Of a DNA stretch of 64,000 nt, positions 49,247-59,101 are shown in pieces. Under the pieces are notes generated by a model. It did not search any database, was not told where the DNA came from, and was given only the letters and a program-made list of their open reading frames with translations. Location: NCBI RefSeq assembly GCF_004514425.2, contig NZ_MYFN02000016.1:1-64000 (forward strand), written 5' to 3'. The position numbers were made by a program, and so were the translations under genes. The first letter of the stretch is position 1; each line of letters starts with the position of its first letter. Origin of the DNA: Shinella sumterensis. Lineage in GTDB: Bacteria > Pseudomonadota > Alphaproteobacteria > Rhizobiales > Rhizobiaceae.

Positions 49247-50266
49247 ATGACGACGACGGTGATTGACGGAGATGCGCAGGAAACAGGCACGGCGATCCGC
49301 CCGCTGCCGCGCATTCCGCTGATCGACCAGGCCCGCGGCGTCGCGCTGATCGCCATGGCGATCTACCATTTCACCTGGGACCTCGGCTATTTCGGCTATA
49401 TCGACGCGGAAACCGCGACCACCGGCGGCTGGCGCATCTTCGCGCGCCTCATTGCCGGAAGCTTCCTGTTCCTGGTCGGCTTCAGCCTCGTGCTCGGCCA
49501 CGCCAACGGGTTCCGGCCGAAGCCGTACTTCATCCGGCTGGGAAAGATCGCGCTCGCCGCTGCCGCCATCAGCGTGGCGACGTGGTTCGCCTTTCCCGAC
49601 ACGTTCATCTTCTTCGGCATCCTGCATGCCATCGTCGCGTCGAGCCTGATCGGCCTTCTCTTCGTCCGGTTGCCCGTCGTCGTCACGCTGCTGGCCGCCG
49701 CTGCCGCCGTCGCCGCGCCGCTTTACCTGCGCGCGCCGCTGTTCGACCATCCCGCGCTGTGGTGGGTCGGGCTCTCGGTCGACATCCCGCGCTCGAACGA
49801 CTATGTGCCGCTCCTGCCGTGGATCGCGCCCGTACTGCTCGGCATAGCACTCGCCAGACTGTTCGTCGCAAGCGCACTTCCCGCACGTCTGGCCGGCTTC
49901 GGCGACACCACGAAACGCTGGTGGAAAACCCTGCTGGGGCAGGCCGGCCGCCACAGTCTTGCCATCTACCTTGTTCATCAGCCCGTGCTGATCGCGCTCG
50001 TCTATGGCGCCTTTCTCGTCAGTCCGCCCGTTGCGGCGAATCCGATGGAAGCGTATACCAAGAGTTGCGCGAAAACCTGCGAGAGCGACCGCAGCGCCGG
50101 CTTCTGCCAGAGCTTCTGCAGTTGCACGCTGGACAGTCTGGTGAATGAGAACATGTTCGCGGACCTCAACCGGGGCGCGATAGACGTGACGACGGACGAG
50201 CGGATCACCCGCATGTCGTCGCAATGCACGGCAGCAGCCGAGGCGACGACCGACCTGAAGGAGTAG
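49247..50266 (+). CDS. DUF1624/HGSNAT-type acyltransferase with Cys-rich tail
   Basis: A 339-residue membrane protein. The N-terminal part (RIPLIDQARGVALIAMAIYHFTWDLGYFG) is the DUF1624 opening, with the conserved His in YHFTWDL; about eight helices follow and end in LGQAGRHSLAIYLVHQPVLIALVYG. This family belongs to the heparan-alpha-glucosaminide acetyltransferase-like group that moves acyl groups across membranes. The last 70 residues are a hydrophilic tail with six Cys (TKSCAKTCESDRSAGFCQSFCSC and SSQC). It is 5 bases upstream of the next methyltransferase-like gene, so probably co-transcribed. Confidence 0.84.
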   Translation: MTTTVIDGDAQETGTAIRPLPRIPLIDQARGVALIAMAIYHFTWDLGYFGYIDAETATTGGWRIFARLIAGSFLFLVGFSLVLGHANGFRPKPYFIRLGKIALAAAAISVATWFAFPDTFIFFGILHAIVASSLIGLLFVRLPVVVTLLAAAAAVAAPLYLRAPLFDHPALWWVGLSVDIPRSNDYVPLLPWIAPVLLGIALARLFVASALPARLAGFGDTTKRWWKTLLGQAGRHSLAIYLVHQPVLIALVYGAFLVSPPVAANPMEAYTKSCAKTCESDRSAGFCQSFCSCTLDSLVNENMFADLNRGAIDVTTDERITRMSSQCTAAAEATTDLKE

Positions 50267-50271
50267 GAATC

Positions 50272-50745
50272 ATGAATGCCTATCGCATGAAACCGCTCGC
50301 CTTTCCCTGGCCGCCCTTCATCTATGGCGCGGCCATCGCGGCAGCCTTCCTGCTTCAGGCGTATTTCCCGCTTTCGGTGGCAGAGACCAATATCTGGATC
50401 GCGCGCGCGGCCGGCGGCGTGCTGATCGCCACGGCGGTCATCCTCGATGTCTGGGCGATGCGCACGCTGGTCGACTGTCACACGACGATCCTGCCGAACC
50501 GTTGCTCCACCCACCTCGTGACGTCGGGCCCCTATCGCTTCACCCGCAACCCAATCTATCTCGGCTATACGCTGGCGACGGCCGGCATCGGTCTTGCGGT
50601 GCTCAATCCCTGGTTCATCGTGACGGCCATGGTCGCCGCGGCGCTGACCAGCCTCGTCGCCATCAAGCGCGAGGAACTGCATCTGCTCTCCCGCTTCGGT
50701 GTGGATTTCGAGCGCTATTGCCACGACACGACGCGCTGGATCTGA
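50272..50745 (+). CDS. Isoprenylcysteine methyltransferase-family membrane protein
   Basis: A 157-residue membrane protein of the ICMT/PEMT-like family, intact here. It has three to four helices and the family C-terminal motif TSGPYRFTRNPIYLGYTLATAG, followed by REELHLLSRFGVDFERYCHDTTRW, including the Glu/Leu pair and terminal Arg region of these SAM-dependent enzymes. The substrate is unknown. The start follows AGGAATC and the gene overlaps the same transcript as the DUF1624 gene. Confidence 0.85.
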   Translation: MNAYRMKPLAFPWPPFIYGAAIAAAFLLQAYFPLSVAETNIWIARAAGGVLIATAVILDVWAMRTLVDCHTTILPNRCSTHLVTSGPYRFTRNPIYLGYTLATAGIGLAVLNPWFIVTAMVAAALTSLVAIKREELHLLSRFGVDFERYCHDTTRWI

Positions 50746-50793
50746 GCCGCGCAGCCCGCCGGGATCCGCCTGTGACGGACTTGCCGACGACGA

Positions 50794-51180
50794 TTACGTG
50801 CCCACGCCGATCTCGGCGAGACGCGTCAGACAGGCTTCCTCGACATTGTCGAGCTCGGCCAGGGTCTCCTCGATATCACGCCGCTTCTGGCGCAGCTCTT
50901 CCCGCTTTTCGCTGACCTTGGTCATCAGCAGTTCGAGCTGGCCGATCTCGCCCGGCGGATCCTTGTAGACACGGATGATGTCGCGGATTTCGGCGATGGT
51001 GAAGCCGATGCGCCGGCCGCGCAGGATTTCCTGGATGAGGCGGCGGTCGGCGGGGCGGAAAAGACGGGTCCGGCCACGGCGCTCGGGATTGATCAGCCCC
51101 TCGTCCTCGTAGAAGCGCAGGGTCCGGGTGGATACACCGAATTCACGCGTCAACTCGGTTATGGTATAGTATTTGTCCAC
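50794..51180 (-). CDS. MerR-family transcriptional regulator
   Basis: A 128-residue regulator. The winged helix-turn-helix is at the N terminus: YTITELTREFGVSTRTLRFYEDEGLINPERRGRTRLF, followed by RRLIQEILRGRRIGFTIAEI and a long dimerisation coiled coil. There are no Cys residues in a metal-binding position, except one late Cys, so it is not a classical metal sensor. Its form resembles LiuR-type regulators of fatty/branched-chain acid genes. A near-palindromic site sits just upstream. Confidence 0.88.
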   Translation of the reverse strand: MDKYYTITELTREFGVSTRTLRFYEDEGLINPERRGRTRLFRPADRRLIQEILRGRRIGFTIAEIRDIIRVYKDPPGEIGQLELLMTKVSEKREELRQKRRDIEETLAELDNVEEACLTRLAEIGVGT

Positions 51181-51212
51181 GCCTGCTCCGATCCTCTGTG
51201 GGTCGGCATTCT

Positions 51213-51236
51213 ATTGACTTTTACGTATAAGTCAAT
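51213..51236. promoter_or_regulatory. Near-palindromic MerR site
   Basis: Perfect outer arms ATTGACTT/AAGTCAAT (51213-51220, 51229-51236) flank TTACGTAT with the central palindrome TACGTA; 22 of 24 bases are symmetric. It lies 33 bases upstream of merR and is probably its own operator, resembling the ACGT-centred sites of LiuR-type proteins. Confidence 0.6.
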
Positions 51237-51266
51237 TTTTCCGTCCCTCCGACGCCACTGTGCCCG

Positions 51267-52697
51267 CTAGCGGACGGCGAACCACCAGGTCGCCAGCCCC
51301 AGAAAGGCGAGAAAGCCGACAATGTCGGTGACGGCGGTGACGAAGACGCTGGAGGAGACGGCGGGGTCGGCGCCGGCGCGATCGAGCAGCATGGGGATCA
51401 TGATGCCGGCAAGGGCGGCGGCGCACATGTTGATCAGCATGGCGGCGGCGATCACGCCGCCGATGTTGAGATCGTGGAACCAGAAGGCCGCCACCGAACC
51501 GATGGCAAGGCCGAACGCCAGGCCGTGCAGCACGCCGACGCCCGCCTCGCGCCGCACGACGCGCCAGGCATTGTGAATATCGAGGTCGCGGGTGGCGAGC
51601 GCGCGCACCGTGACCGTCATGGTCTGCGAGGCCGCATTGCCGCCCATGCCGGCGACGATCGGCATCAGCACGGCAAGGGCCACGATCTCCTCGATGGTCG
51701 CCTCGAACATGGAGATGACGGAGGCCGCAAGGAAGGCGGTGAGCAGGTTGACCAGCAGCCAGGGCGCTCGCGACCGCACGGTGTCGATGGTGGTGTCCGA
51801 CAGCTCTTCGTCGCCCACGCCGCCGAGGCGCATCAGGTCTTCCTCCGCCTCTTCCTGGATGACGTCCACCACGTCGTCGATGGTGAGGACGCCGACCAGA
51901 CGGCCGTTCTCGTCTACCACGGCGGCGGAGAGAAGGTCGTACTGCTCGAAAAGCTGGGCCGCCTCTTCCTGGTCCATGTCGGCCGGGATGGGGTGGTTCG
52001 TCTCGCGCATGACCGTCTCGATCTTCGCACTGCGCGGCGTGCGCAGAATGCGGTCGAGATCGATGGCGCCGAGCAGGCGGAAGGTGGGGTCGATGACGAA
52101 GATCTGCGAGAAGCTCTCCGGCAGGTCGGCATCCTCGCGCAGGTAATCGATGGTCTGGCCGATGGTCCAGAACGGCGGTACGGCGACGAACTCCGTCTGC
52201 ATGCGCCGGCCCGCGGTGCTCTCCGGGTAATCCAGCGAACGGCGCAGGCGGATGCGCTCGGTAAACGGCAGCTTCGACAGGATCTCGTCCTGGTCGGCCT
52301 CGTCGAGGTCTTCCAGAATGTAGACGGCGTCGTCCGAATCCATCTCGCCGATGGCCGCGGCGATCTGCTCGTTGGGCATGTGCTCGACGATGTCGAGACG
52401 GATCGCCTCGTCGACCTCCGTCAGCGCGGACAGGTCGAAGTCGTCGCCCAGAAGCGAGACGAGCTGGTGGCGCTGCTCCGGCTGGATGGCCTCCAGAAGA
52501 TCGCCCAGTTCCGATTCATGCAGCCGCAGGACATGGCGGCGCAGGAACAGGAGGTCGCGGTCGGCAATCGCCGCGCCGACATGCATGAGGAAATCCGAGC
52601 GGATCGAACCATCCTCGGCATAGATATCCTCGGGCGGGAAATTGGCCTGCTCGGTCTGCCCCGCGCGGATACGGTCGTCGTCACCGGTGTTTTCCAT
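51267..52697 (-). CDS. mgtE: Magnesium transporter MgtE
   Basis: A 476-residue magnesium channel. The N-terminal helical domain (about 40-150, LEDLDEADQDEILSKLP) and two CBS motifs (about 155-275, including IDDVVDVIQEEAEEDLMRLGG) form the Mg2+-sensing cytoplasmic gate; five helices follow, with the pore signature PIVAGMGGNAASQTMTVTVRALATRD. Length is typical. The start at MENTGDDDRI follows AAGGAGCGCC. I see no M-box leader. It lies downstream of merR on the same strand but as a separate unit. Confidence 0.93.
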   Translation of the reverse strand: MENTGDDDRIRAGQTEQANFPPEDIYAEDGSIRSDFLMHVGAAIADRDLLFLRRHVLRLHESELGDLLEAIQPEQRHQLVSLLGDDFDLSALTEVDEAIRLDIVEHMPNEQIAAAIGEMDSDDAVYILEDLDEADQDEILSKLPFTERIRLRRSLDYPESTAGRRMQTEFVAVPPFWTIGQTIDYLREDADLPESFSQIFVIDPTFRLLGAIDLDRILRTPRSAKIETVMRETNHPIPADMDQEEAAQLFEQYDLLSAAVVDENGRLVGVLTIDDVVDVIQEEAEEDLMRLGGVGDEELSDTTIDTVRSRAPWLLVNLLTAFLAASVISMFEATIEEIVALAVLMPIVAGMGGNAASQTMTVTVRALATRDLDIHNAWRVVRREAGVGVLHGLAFGLAIGSVAAFWFHDLNIGGVIAAAMLINMCAAALAGIMIPMLLDRAGADPAVSSSVFVTAVTDIVGFLAFLGLATWWFAVR

Positions 52698-52999
52698 CGG
52701 GGCGCTCCTTGTATCGGCTTGTCCCGCGCGGCAGGTTTGCGAAGCGGGAACGATTGGGATTGCTGGGCAGGGCTCGGCGCGAAGCACCGGTCGGGAGAGC
52801 CTCGCTTTCCATCGTGCTAAAGCAAAGCGCCCGGCCGGTCCATTGTCGAACACGGCAAATGGTAGGGCGGCGAAAGAATTTAACAAGCTGTTGCAAATCA
52901 ACGCTAATCACGCCGCTTCGACCGCCGCGCGATGGCGGGCATTTCTCGCATGGCGCAAACACGCTAGGAACACGCCAGCAACATATCAGCGGAGCAATC
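52698..52999. other. Divergent intergenic region of mgtE and the deformylase-like gene
   Basis: This roughly 300-base region between divergent genes shows no recognised riboswitch, repeat or extra gene. The plus-strand half has AT-rich patches (AGAATTTAAC, TTGCAAATCAACGC) that could serve a promoter. Confidence 0.3.
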
Positions 53000-53494
53000 A
53001 TGGCGATCCTGCCCATCCTGCGCTTTCCGGATCCGGGCCTGCGCACGGCCTGCCGGCCCGTCACCATCTTCGACAGCCGTCTGGCGGCGCTTGCCGGCGA
53101 CCTTGCCGATACGATGCGCGCGGCACCCGGCATCGGCATCACGGCGGCCCATGTCGGCATTTTGGAACGCCTCACGGTGATCGAGCTCGACGGCCCGGCC
53201 TCGCAGCGCGTCTATGTCAATCCGCAGGTCACCTGGTCCTCGCCGGACATGCAGCGCCACATGGAGGGAAGCGTCTCCATGCCCGGCGTGACGGACGAGG
53301 TGGAGCGCCCTGCCCGCATCCGCGTCTCCTGGCAGGACCTCGAAGGCCAAAACCATGAGGAGGAGGCGGACGGCCTTCTCGCCGTCTGCCTGCAGCACGA
53401 GATCGACCAGCTCGACGGTATTTTCTGGATCGACCGCCTCTCGCGGCTGAAACGCGAGCGCATCGTCAAGAAGTTCCGGAAGGCCGGCGCCTGA
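53000..53494 (+). CDS. Peptide deformylase-like protein with altered metal site
   Basis: A 164-residue protein of the peptide deformylase fold and length. All three signature motifs are changed at key positions: motif I reads GIGITAAH with His51 for the usual Gln; motif II reads EGSVS with Ser91 where the metal-binding Cys belongs; motif III reads LQHEIDQLDG with the first His (133) and catalytic Glu134 kept but Gln137 for the second metal-binding His. It is therefore unlikely to be a normal Fe2+ deformylase. The start follows GCGGAGCAATC. Strand and neighbours give no further clue. Confidence 0.83.
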   Translation: MAILPILRFPDPGLRTACRPVTIFDSRLAALAGDLADTMRAAPGIGITAAHVGILERLTVIELDGPASQRVYVNPQVTWSSPDMQRHMEGSVSMPGVTDEVERPARIRVSWQDLEGQNHEEEADGLLAVCLQHEIDQLDGIFWIDRLSRLKRERIVKKFRKAGA

Positions 53495-53569
53495 CGCGCA
53501 GAAAGGTCGGAACCACACGCGGGTCAACACGTTTTGGGTCTATCCATCCCCGTGAAAAGGAGAAGACCG

Positions 53570-53803
53570 ATGGTCACCGCAAACCAGATTCGCGAACATA
53601 TGGAAGTCAAGGCTGCCGACGGCCGCCATGTCGGCACGGTCGACCACATGGAAGGCGACAGCCGTATCAAGCTGACCCGCAGCGATTCCGACGACGGCCA
53701 GCACCACCTCATCCCGCTCGACTGGGTCGATCACGTCGATTCCCACGTGCACCTCAACAGGGATGCCGACGACGTGAAGCGCGAATGGTCGTCCATCAAC
53801 TGA
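53570..53803 (+). CDS. DUF2171 family protein
   Basis: A 77-residue protein matching DUF2171: IREHMEVKAADGRHVGTVDHMEGDSRIKLTR, then HHLIPLDWVDHVDSHVHLNRDADDVKREW. The pattern of short beta-strands resembles a PRC-barrel-like fold. Such proteins are often stress-associated in alphaproteobacteria but have no known function. The start at MVTANQI follows AAAAGGAGAAG. It has its own terminator. Confidence 0.85.
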   Translation: MVTANQIREHMEVKAADGRHVGTVDHMEGDSRIKLTRSDSDDGQHHLIPLDWVDHVDSHVHLNRDADDVKREWSSIN

Positions 53804-53828
53804 CCGCATCTGTCACGAACCACCAGGG

Positions 53829-53852
53829 AAGCCCGCCGAAAGGCGGGTTTTC
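53829..53852 (+). terminator. Rho-independent terminator of the DUF2171 gene
   Basis: CCCGCC-GAAA-GGCGGG (53832-53847) is extended by AAG/TTT pairs and followed by TTTT. Confidence 0.8.
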
Positions 53853-53977
53853 CGTATCCGGACGACGCGGCACCCCTCGCCCCGATCGCGCCGCTTTCCC
53901 TCAACGACAAAAAATTGTTCGAGAGCGACGCGCCGCTCTTGCCAAAACCCGGGCAAGGCCGTTATCTGGAATCGACC

Positions 53978-54148
53978 TCGCTGGGAGAAACCGGCTGCCT
54001 CGATGAAGGTAGCGCCGGTGCCGAAGGAGCAACCGCCCCGGAAACTCTCAGGCAAAAGGACCAGCAAGGTGCCGTCGAAACTCTGGAGAGAAGCGCGCGA
54101 GCGCTCGCCGAAGGGATAACAATCTCAGGCGAAGGGACAGAGGGGGCT
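53978..54148 (+). ncRNA. Tandem glycine riboswitch
   Basis: Two glycine aptamers stand head to tail upstream of gcvT. The first runs from GCTGGGAGA (53980) through GGTGCCGAAGGAGCAA to AACTCTCAGGCAAAAGGACCAGC (about 54065). The second contains CTCTGGAGAGA, GCCGAAGGGATAACAATC, TCTCAGGCGAAGGGACAGAG (to about 54142). These are the conserved core strings of the glycine riboswitch, which in Gram-negative bacteria controls the glycine cleavage operon. Confidence 0.93.
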
Positions 54149-54158
54149 CAGGAGAACG

Positions 54159-54224
54159 GCGCAGCTGCGCCTGAATTGTGAGCCGGCGCCTGAAGGATCA
54201 GGCGCCCAACGACCGGAGGGCGCC
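54159..54224 (+). promoter_or_regulatory. Likely expression platform of the glycine riboswitch
   Basis: GGCGCAGCTGCGCC (54159-54172) is self-complementary; GGCGCCTGA/TCAGGCGCC (54185-54193, 54198-54206) forms a 9-bp hairpin; and GGAGGGCGCC (54215-54224) contains the gcvT ribosome binding site plus another GGCGCC able to pair with the same AGGCGCC strand. The two pairings are mutually exclusive, which fits a translation switch. No T-tract is present. Confidence 0.5.
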
Positions 54225-54225
54225 T

Positions 54226-55365
54226 TTGGACGGATCGTCTGAACTCAAGAAAACCCCGCTTCACGCGCTGAACGTCTCGCTCGGCGGCCGCATGGTGCCG
54301 TTTGCCGGCTATGACATGCCTGTGCAATATCCCGCCGGCGTGATGAAGGAGCACCTTCACACACGCGCCGCCGCCGGCCTGTTCGACGTGTCCCATATGG
54401 GCCAGGTCACGGTGCGCGCCCGCTCCGGCGACAACACGGATGCGGCCCGCGCGCTGGAAACGCTGGTGCCGGTCGATATCGTCGGCCTTCCCGAAGGCCG
54501 CCAGCGCTACGCGCTCTTCACCAACGACCAGGGCGGCATCCGCGACGACCTGATGATCGCCAACCGCGGCGACCACTTCTACGTGGTGGTCAACGCCGCC
54601 TGCAAGGACGCCGACTTCGCCTATATGCAGGAGAAGATCGGCGACGTCTGCGACCTGACGCTGCACGACGACCGCGCGCTGGTCGCCTTGCAGGGGCCGC
54701 ATGCCGAGGCCGTGCTGGCGGAACTGTGGGCGGACGTGTCGGCCATGCGCTTCATGGATGTGCGCGCCTGCGACCTGCACGACGCCCACTGCATCGTTTC
54801 GCGGTCCGGTTACACCGGCGAGGACGGGTTCGAAATCTCGATTCCCGCCGCCCTCGCCGAGACGGTGTGCCGGCGCCTGCTCGATCATCCCGACGTGCTG
54901 CCCGTCGGCCTCGGCGCGCGCGATTCGCTCCGCCTCGAAGCCGGCCTCTGCCTCTACGGCAACGACATCGACACCGGCACGACGCCGGTCGAAGCCGGGC
55001 TGGAATGGGCGATCCAGAAGGTCCGCCGCACGGGCGGTGAACGCGCTGGGGGCTTTCCGGGCGCCGACGTCATTCTCGACCAGCTTGAAAACGGCGCCGC
55101 GCGCCGCCGCGTCGGCCTGCGCGCCGAGGGCCGCGCCCCGGTTCGCGCCGGCGCAGTCCTCGCGACCGACCCGGAGGGGCAGGATATCGTCGGCACCGTG
55201 ACATCGGGCGGCTTCGGCCCTTCCGTCGATGGACCCGTCGCCATGGGCTATGTCGACGGCAAGGCGGCCGCTCCCGCAACAGAGCTCTATGCGGGCGTGC
55301 GCGGCAAATTCCTGCCCGTCACCGTCACCGCCATGCCTTTCGTCAAGAACACCTTCAAGCGCTGA
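54226..55365 (+). CDS. gcvT: Glycine cleavage system T protein (aminomethyltransferase)
   Basis: A 379-residue enzyme that passes the aminomethyl carbon of glycine to tetrahydrofolate. Features are [46 protein letters not shown] and [28 protein letters not shown] start at 54226 is preferred: GGAGGG is correctly spaced and the product then begins like other GcvT proteins. The in-frame GTG at 54178 lies within the switching region and lacks a good ribosome binding site. First gene of gcvTHP, under the glycine riboswitch. Confidence 0.95.
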   Translation: MDGSSELKKTPLHALNVSLGGRMVPFAGYDMPVQYPAGVMKEHLHTRAAAGLFDVSHMGQVTVRARSGDNTDAARALETLVPVDIVGLPEGRQRYALFTNDQGGIRDDLMIANRGDHFYVVVNAACKDADFAYMQEKIGDVCDLTLHDDRALVALQGPHAEAVLAELWADVSAMRFMDVRACDLHDAHCIVSRSGYTGEDGFEISIPAALAETVCRRLLDHPDVLPVGLGARDSLRLEAGLCLYGNDIDTGTTPVEAGLEWAIQKVRRTGGERAGGFPGADVILDQLENGAARRRVGLRAEGRAPVRAGAVLATDPEGQDIVGTVTSGGFGPSVDGPVAMGYVDGKAAAPATELYAGVRGKFLPVTVTAMPFVKNTFKR

Positions 55366-55402
55366 TCGGCGCGCACCATTCCCATTCCAGAGAGGAACAA
55401 AC

Positions 55403-55764
55403 ATGCTGAAATTCACCGAAGAACATGAATGGCTGAAAATCGAGAACGGAGTCGCCACCGTGGGCATCACGACGCATGCCGCCGAACAGCTCGGCGACCT
55501 CGTCTTCGTCGAACTGCCCGAAGTCGGCGCGAGTTTCGAGAAGGGCGGCGACGCGGCGACGGTCGAATCCGTGAAGGCGGCTTCCGACGTCTATTGTCCG
55601 CTTGACGGAGAGATCGTCGAAATCAACGAGGCGATCACCGCCGATCCCTCGCTCGTCAACAGCGACCCGCAGGGTGCCGGCTGGTTCTTCAAGCTGAAGC
55701 TCGCCAATGCGGCCGATGCCGACAGCCTGCTGGACGAAGCCGCCTACAAGGAGCTTGTCGGCTG

Positions 55765-55765
<1 letters not shown>
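55403..55765 (+). CDS. gcvH: Glycine cleavage system H protein
   Basis: A 120-residue lipoyl carrier shuttling the methylamine group between P, T and L proteins. The lipoylated residue is Lys58 in [10 protein letters not shown]; the strands [12 protein letters not shown] and [25 protein letters not shown] end are typical. The start follows GAGAGGAAC. Its stop overlaps the gcvP start as TGATG, indicating translational coupling. Confidence 0.97.
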
Positions 55766-58626
<2,861 letters not shown>

Positions 58627-58643
58627 CCCGCCAAACGCATTCG

Positions 58644-58673
58644 AACCCCGGCCGATCGATCGGCCGGGGTTTT
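58644..58673 (+). terminator. Rho-independent terminator of gcvTHP
   Basis: A perfect 28-bp palindrome (58644-58671; each half AACCCCGGCCGATC or its complement) ends in TTTT. It starts 18 bases past the gcvP stop. Confidence 0.85.
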
Positions 58674-58693
58674 CCGTTTCGGGCAGGGAAAGG

Positions 58694-59101
58694 TCAGGGC
58701 GAGACGGCGACGTCCACCCAGAAACGCGTAAAGCCCTCCGCGAACTCGCGGTAGCCGCTCAGCGTCGAGGGTTTCACGGCATACGCATTGGCGCCGCTTT
58801 CATAGGCGCGGTTGATGTCGGTCATACTCGACGAAGAGGACAACATGATGACGGGCGTGACCGCCGTGCGCGGCCGGCTGCGCAGCCGCTTCAGGAGATC
58901 GACGCCGCTGGTGCCGGGCATGTTGATGTCGAGCAGGATATAGTCGAAGACCTCGGCATCGAGACGGTCGCTTGCCGCCTTCGCATCCGAGACATGGGTA
59001 ATATCGAGCGTGCTGCCGGCGTCGCTGAAGGCGCGCAGCACGAAACGCACATCCACGGGATCGTCATCGACGACGATCATCTTCCTCGCCAGGCCTCCCA
59101 C
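58694..59101 (-). CDS. Single-domain response regulator
   Basis: A 135-residue receiver domain: acidic pocket DDD (about 12-14), phosphoacceptor Asp in YILLDINMPGTSGVDLL, the switch Ser in MLSSSSS, and Lys in AVKPS. The form resembles the Rcp1-type regulators paired with bacteriophytochromes and PAS kinases. There is no output domain, so it probably signals by protein contact. Its start overlaps the end of the upstream kinase gene by 38 bases (or 17 if Met8 is used), so the two are co-translated. Confidence 0.92.
   Translation of the reverse strand: MGGLARKMIVVDDDPVDVRFVLRAFSDAGSTLDITHVSDAKAASDRLDAEVFDYILLDINMPGTSGVDLLKRLRSRPRTAVTPVIMLSSSSSMTDINRAYESGANAYAVKPSTLSGYREFAEGFTRFWVDVAVSP

Noticed and set aside
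52698-52999. Magnesium riboswitch upstream of mgtE
   Set aside because: No M-box conserved strings or pairing pattern could be found.
54178-54225. GTG start for gcvT
   Set aside because: It has no good ribosome binding site and falls within the predicted switching structure; the TTG at 54226 has GGAGGG at the right distance.
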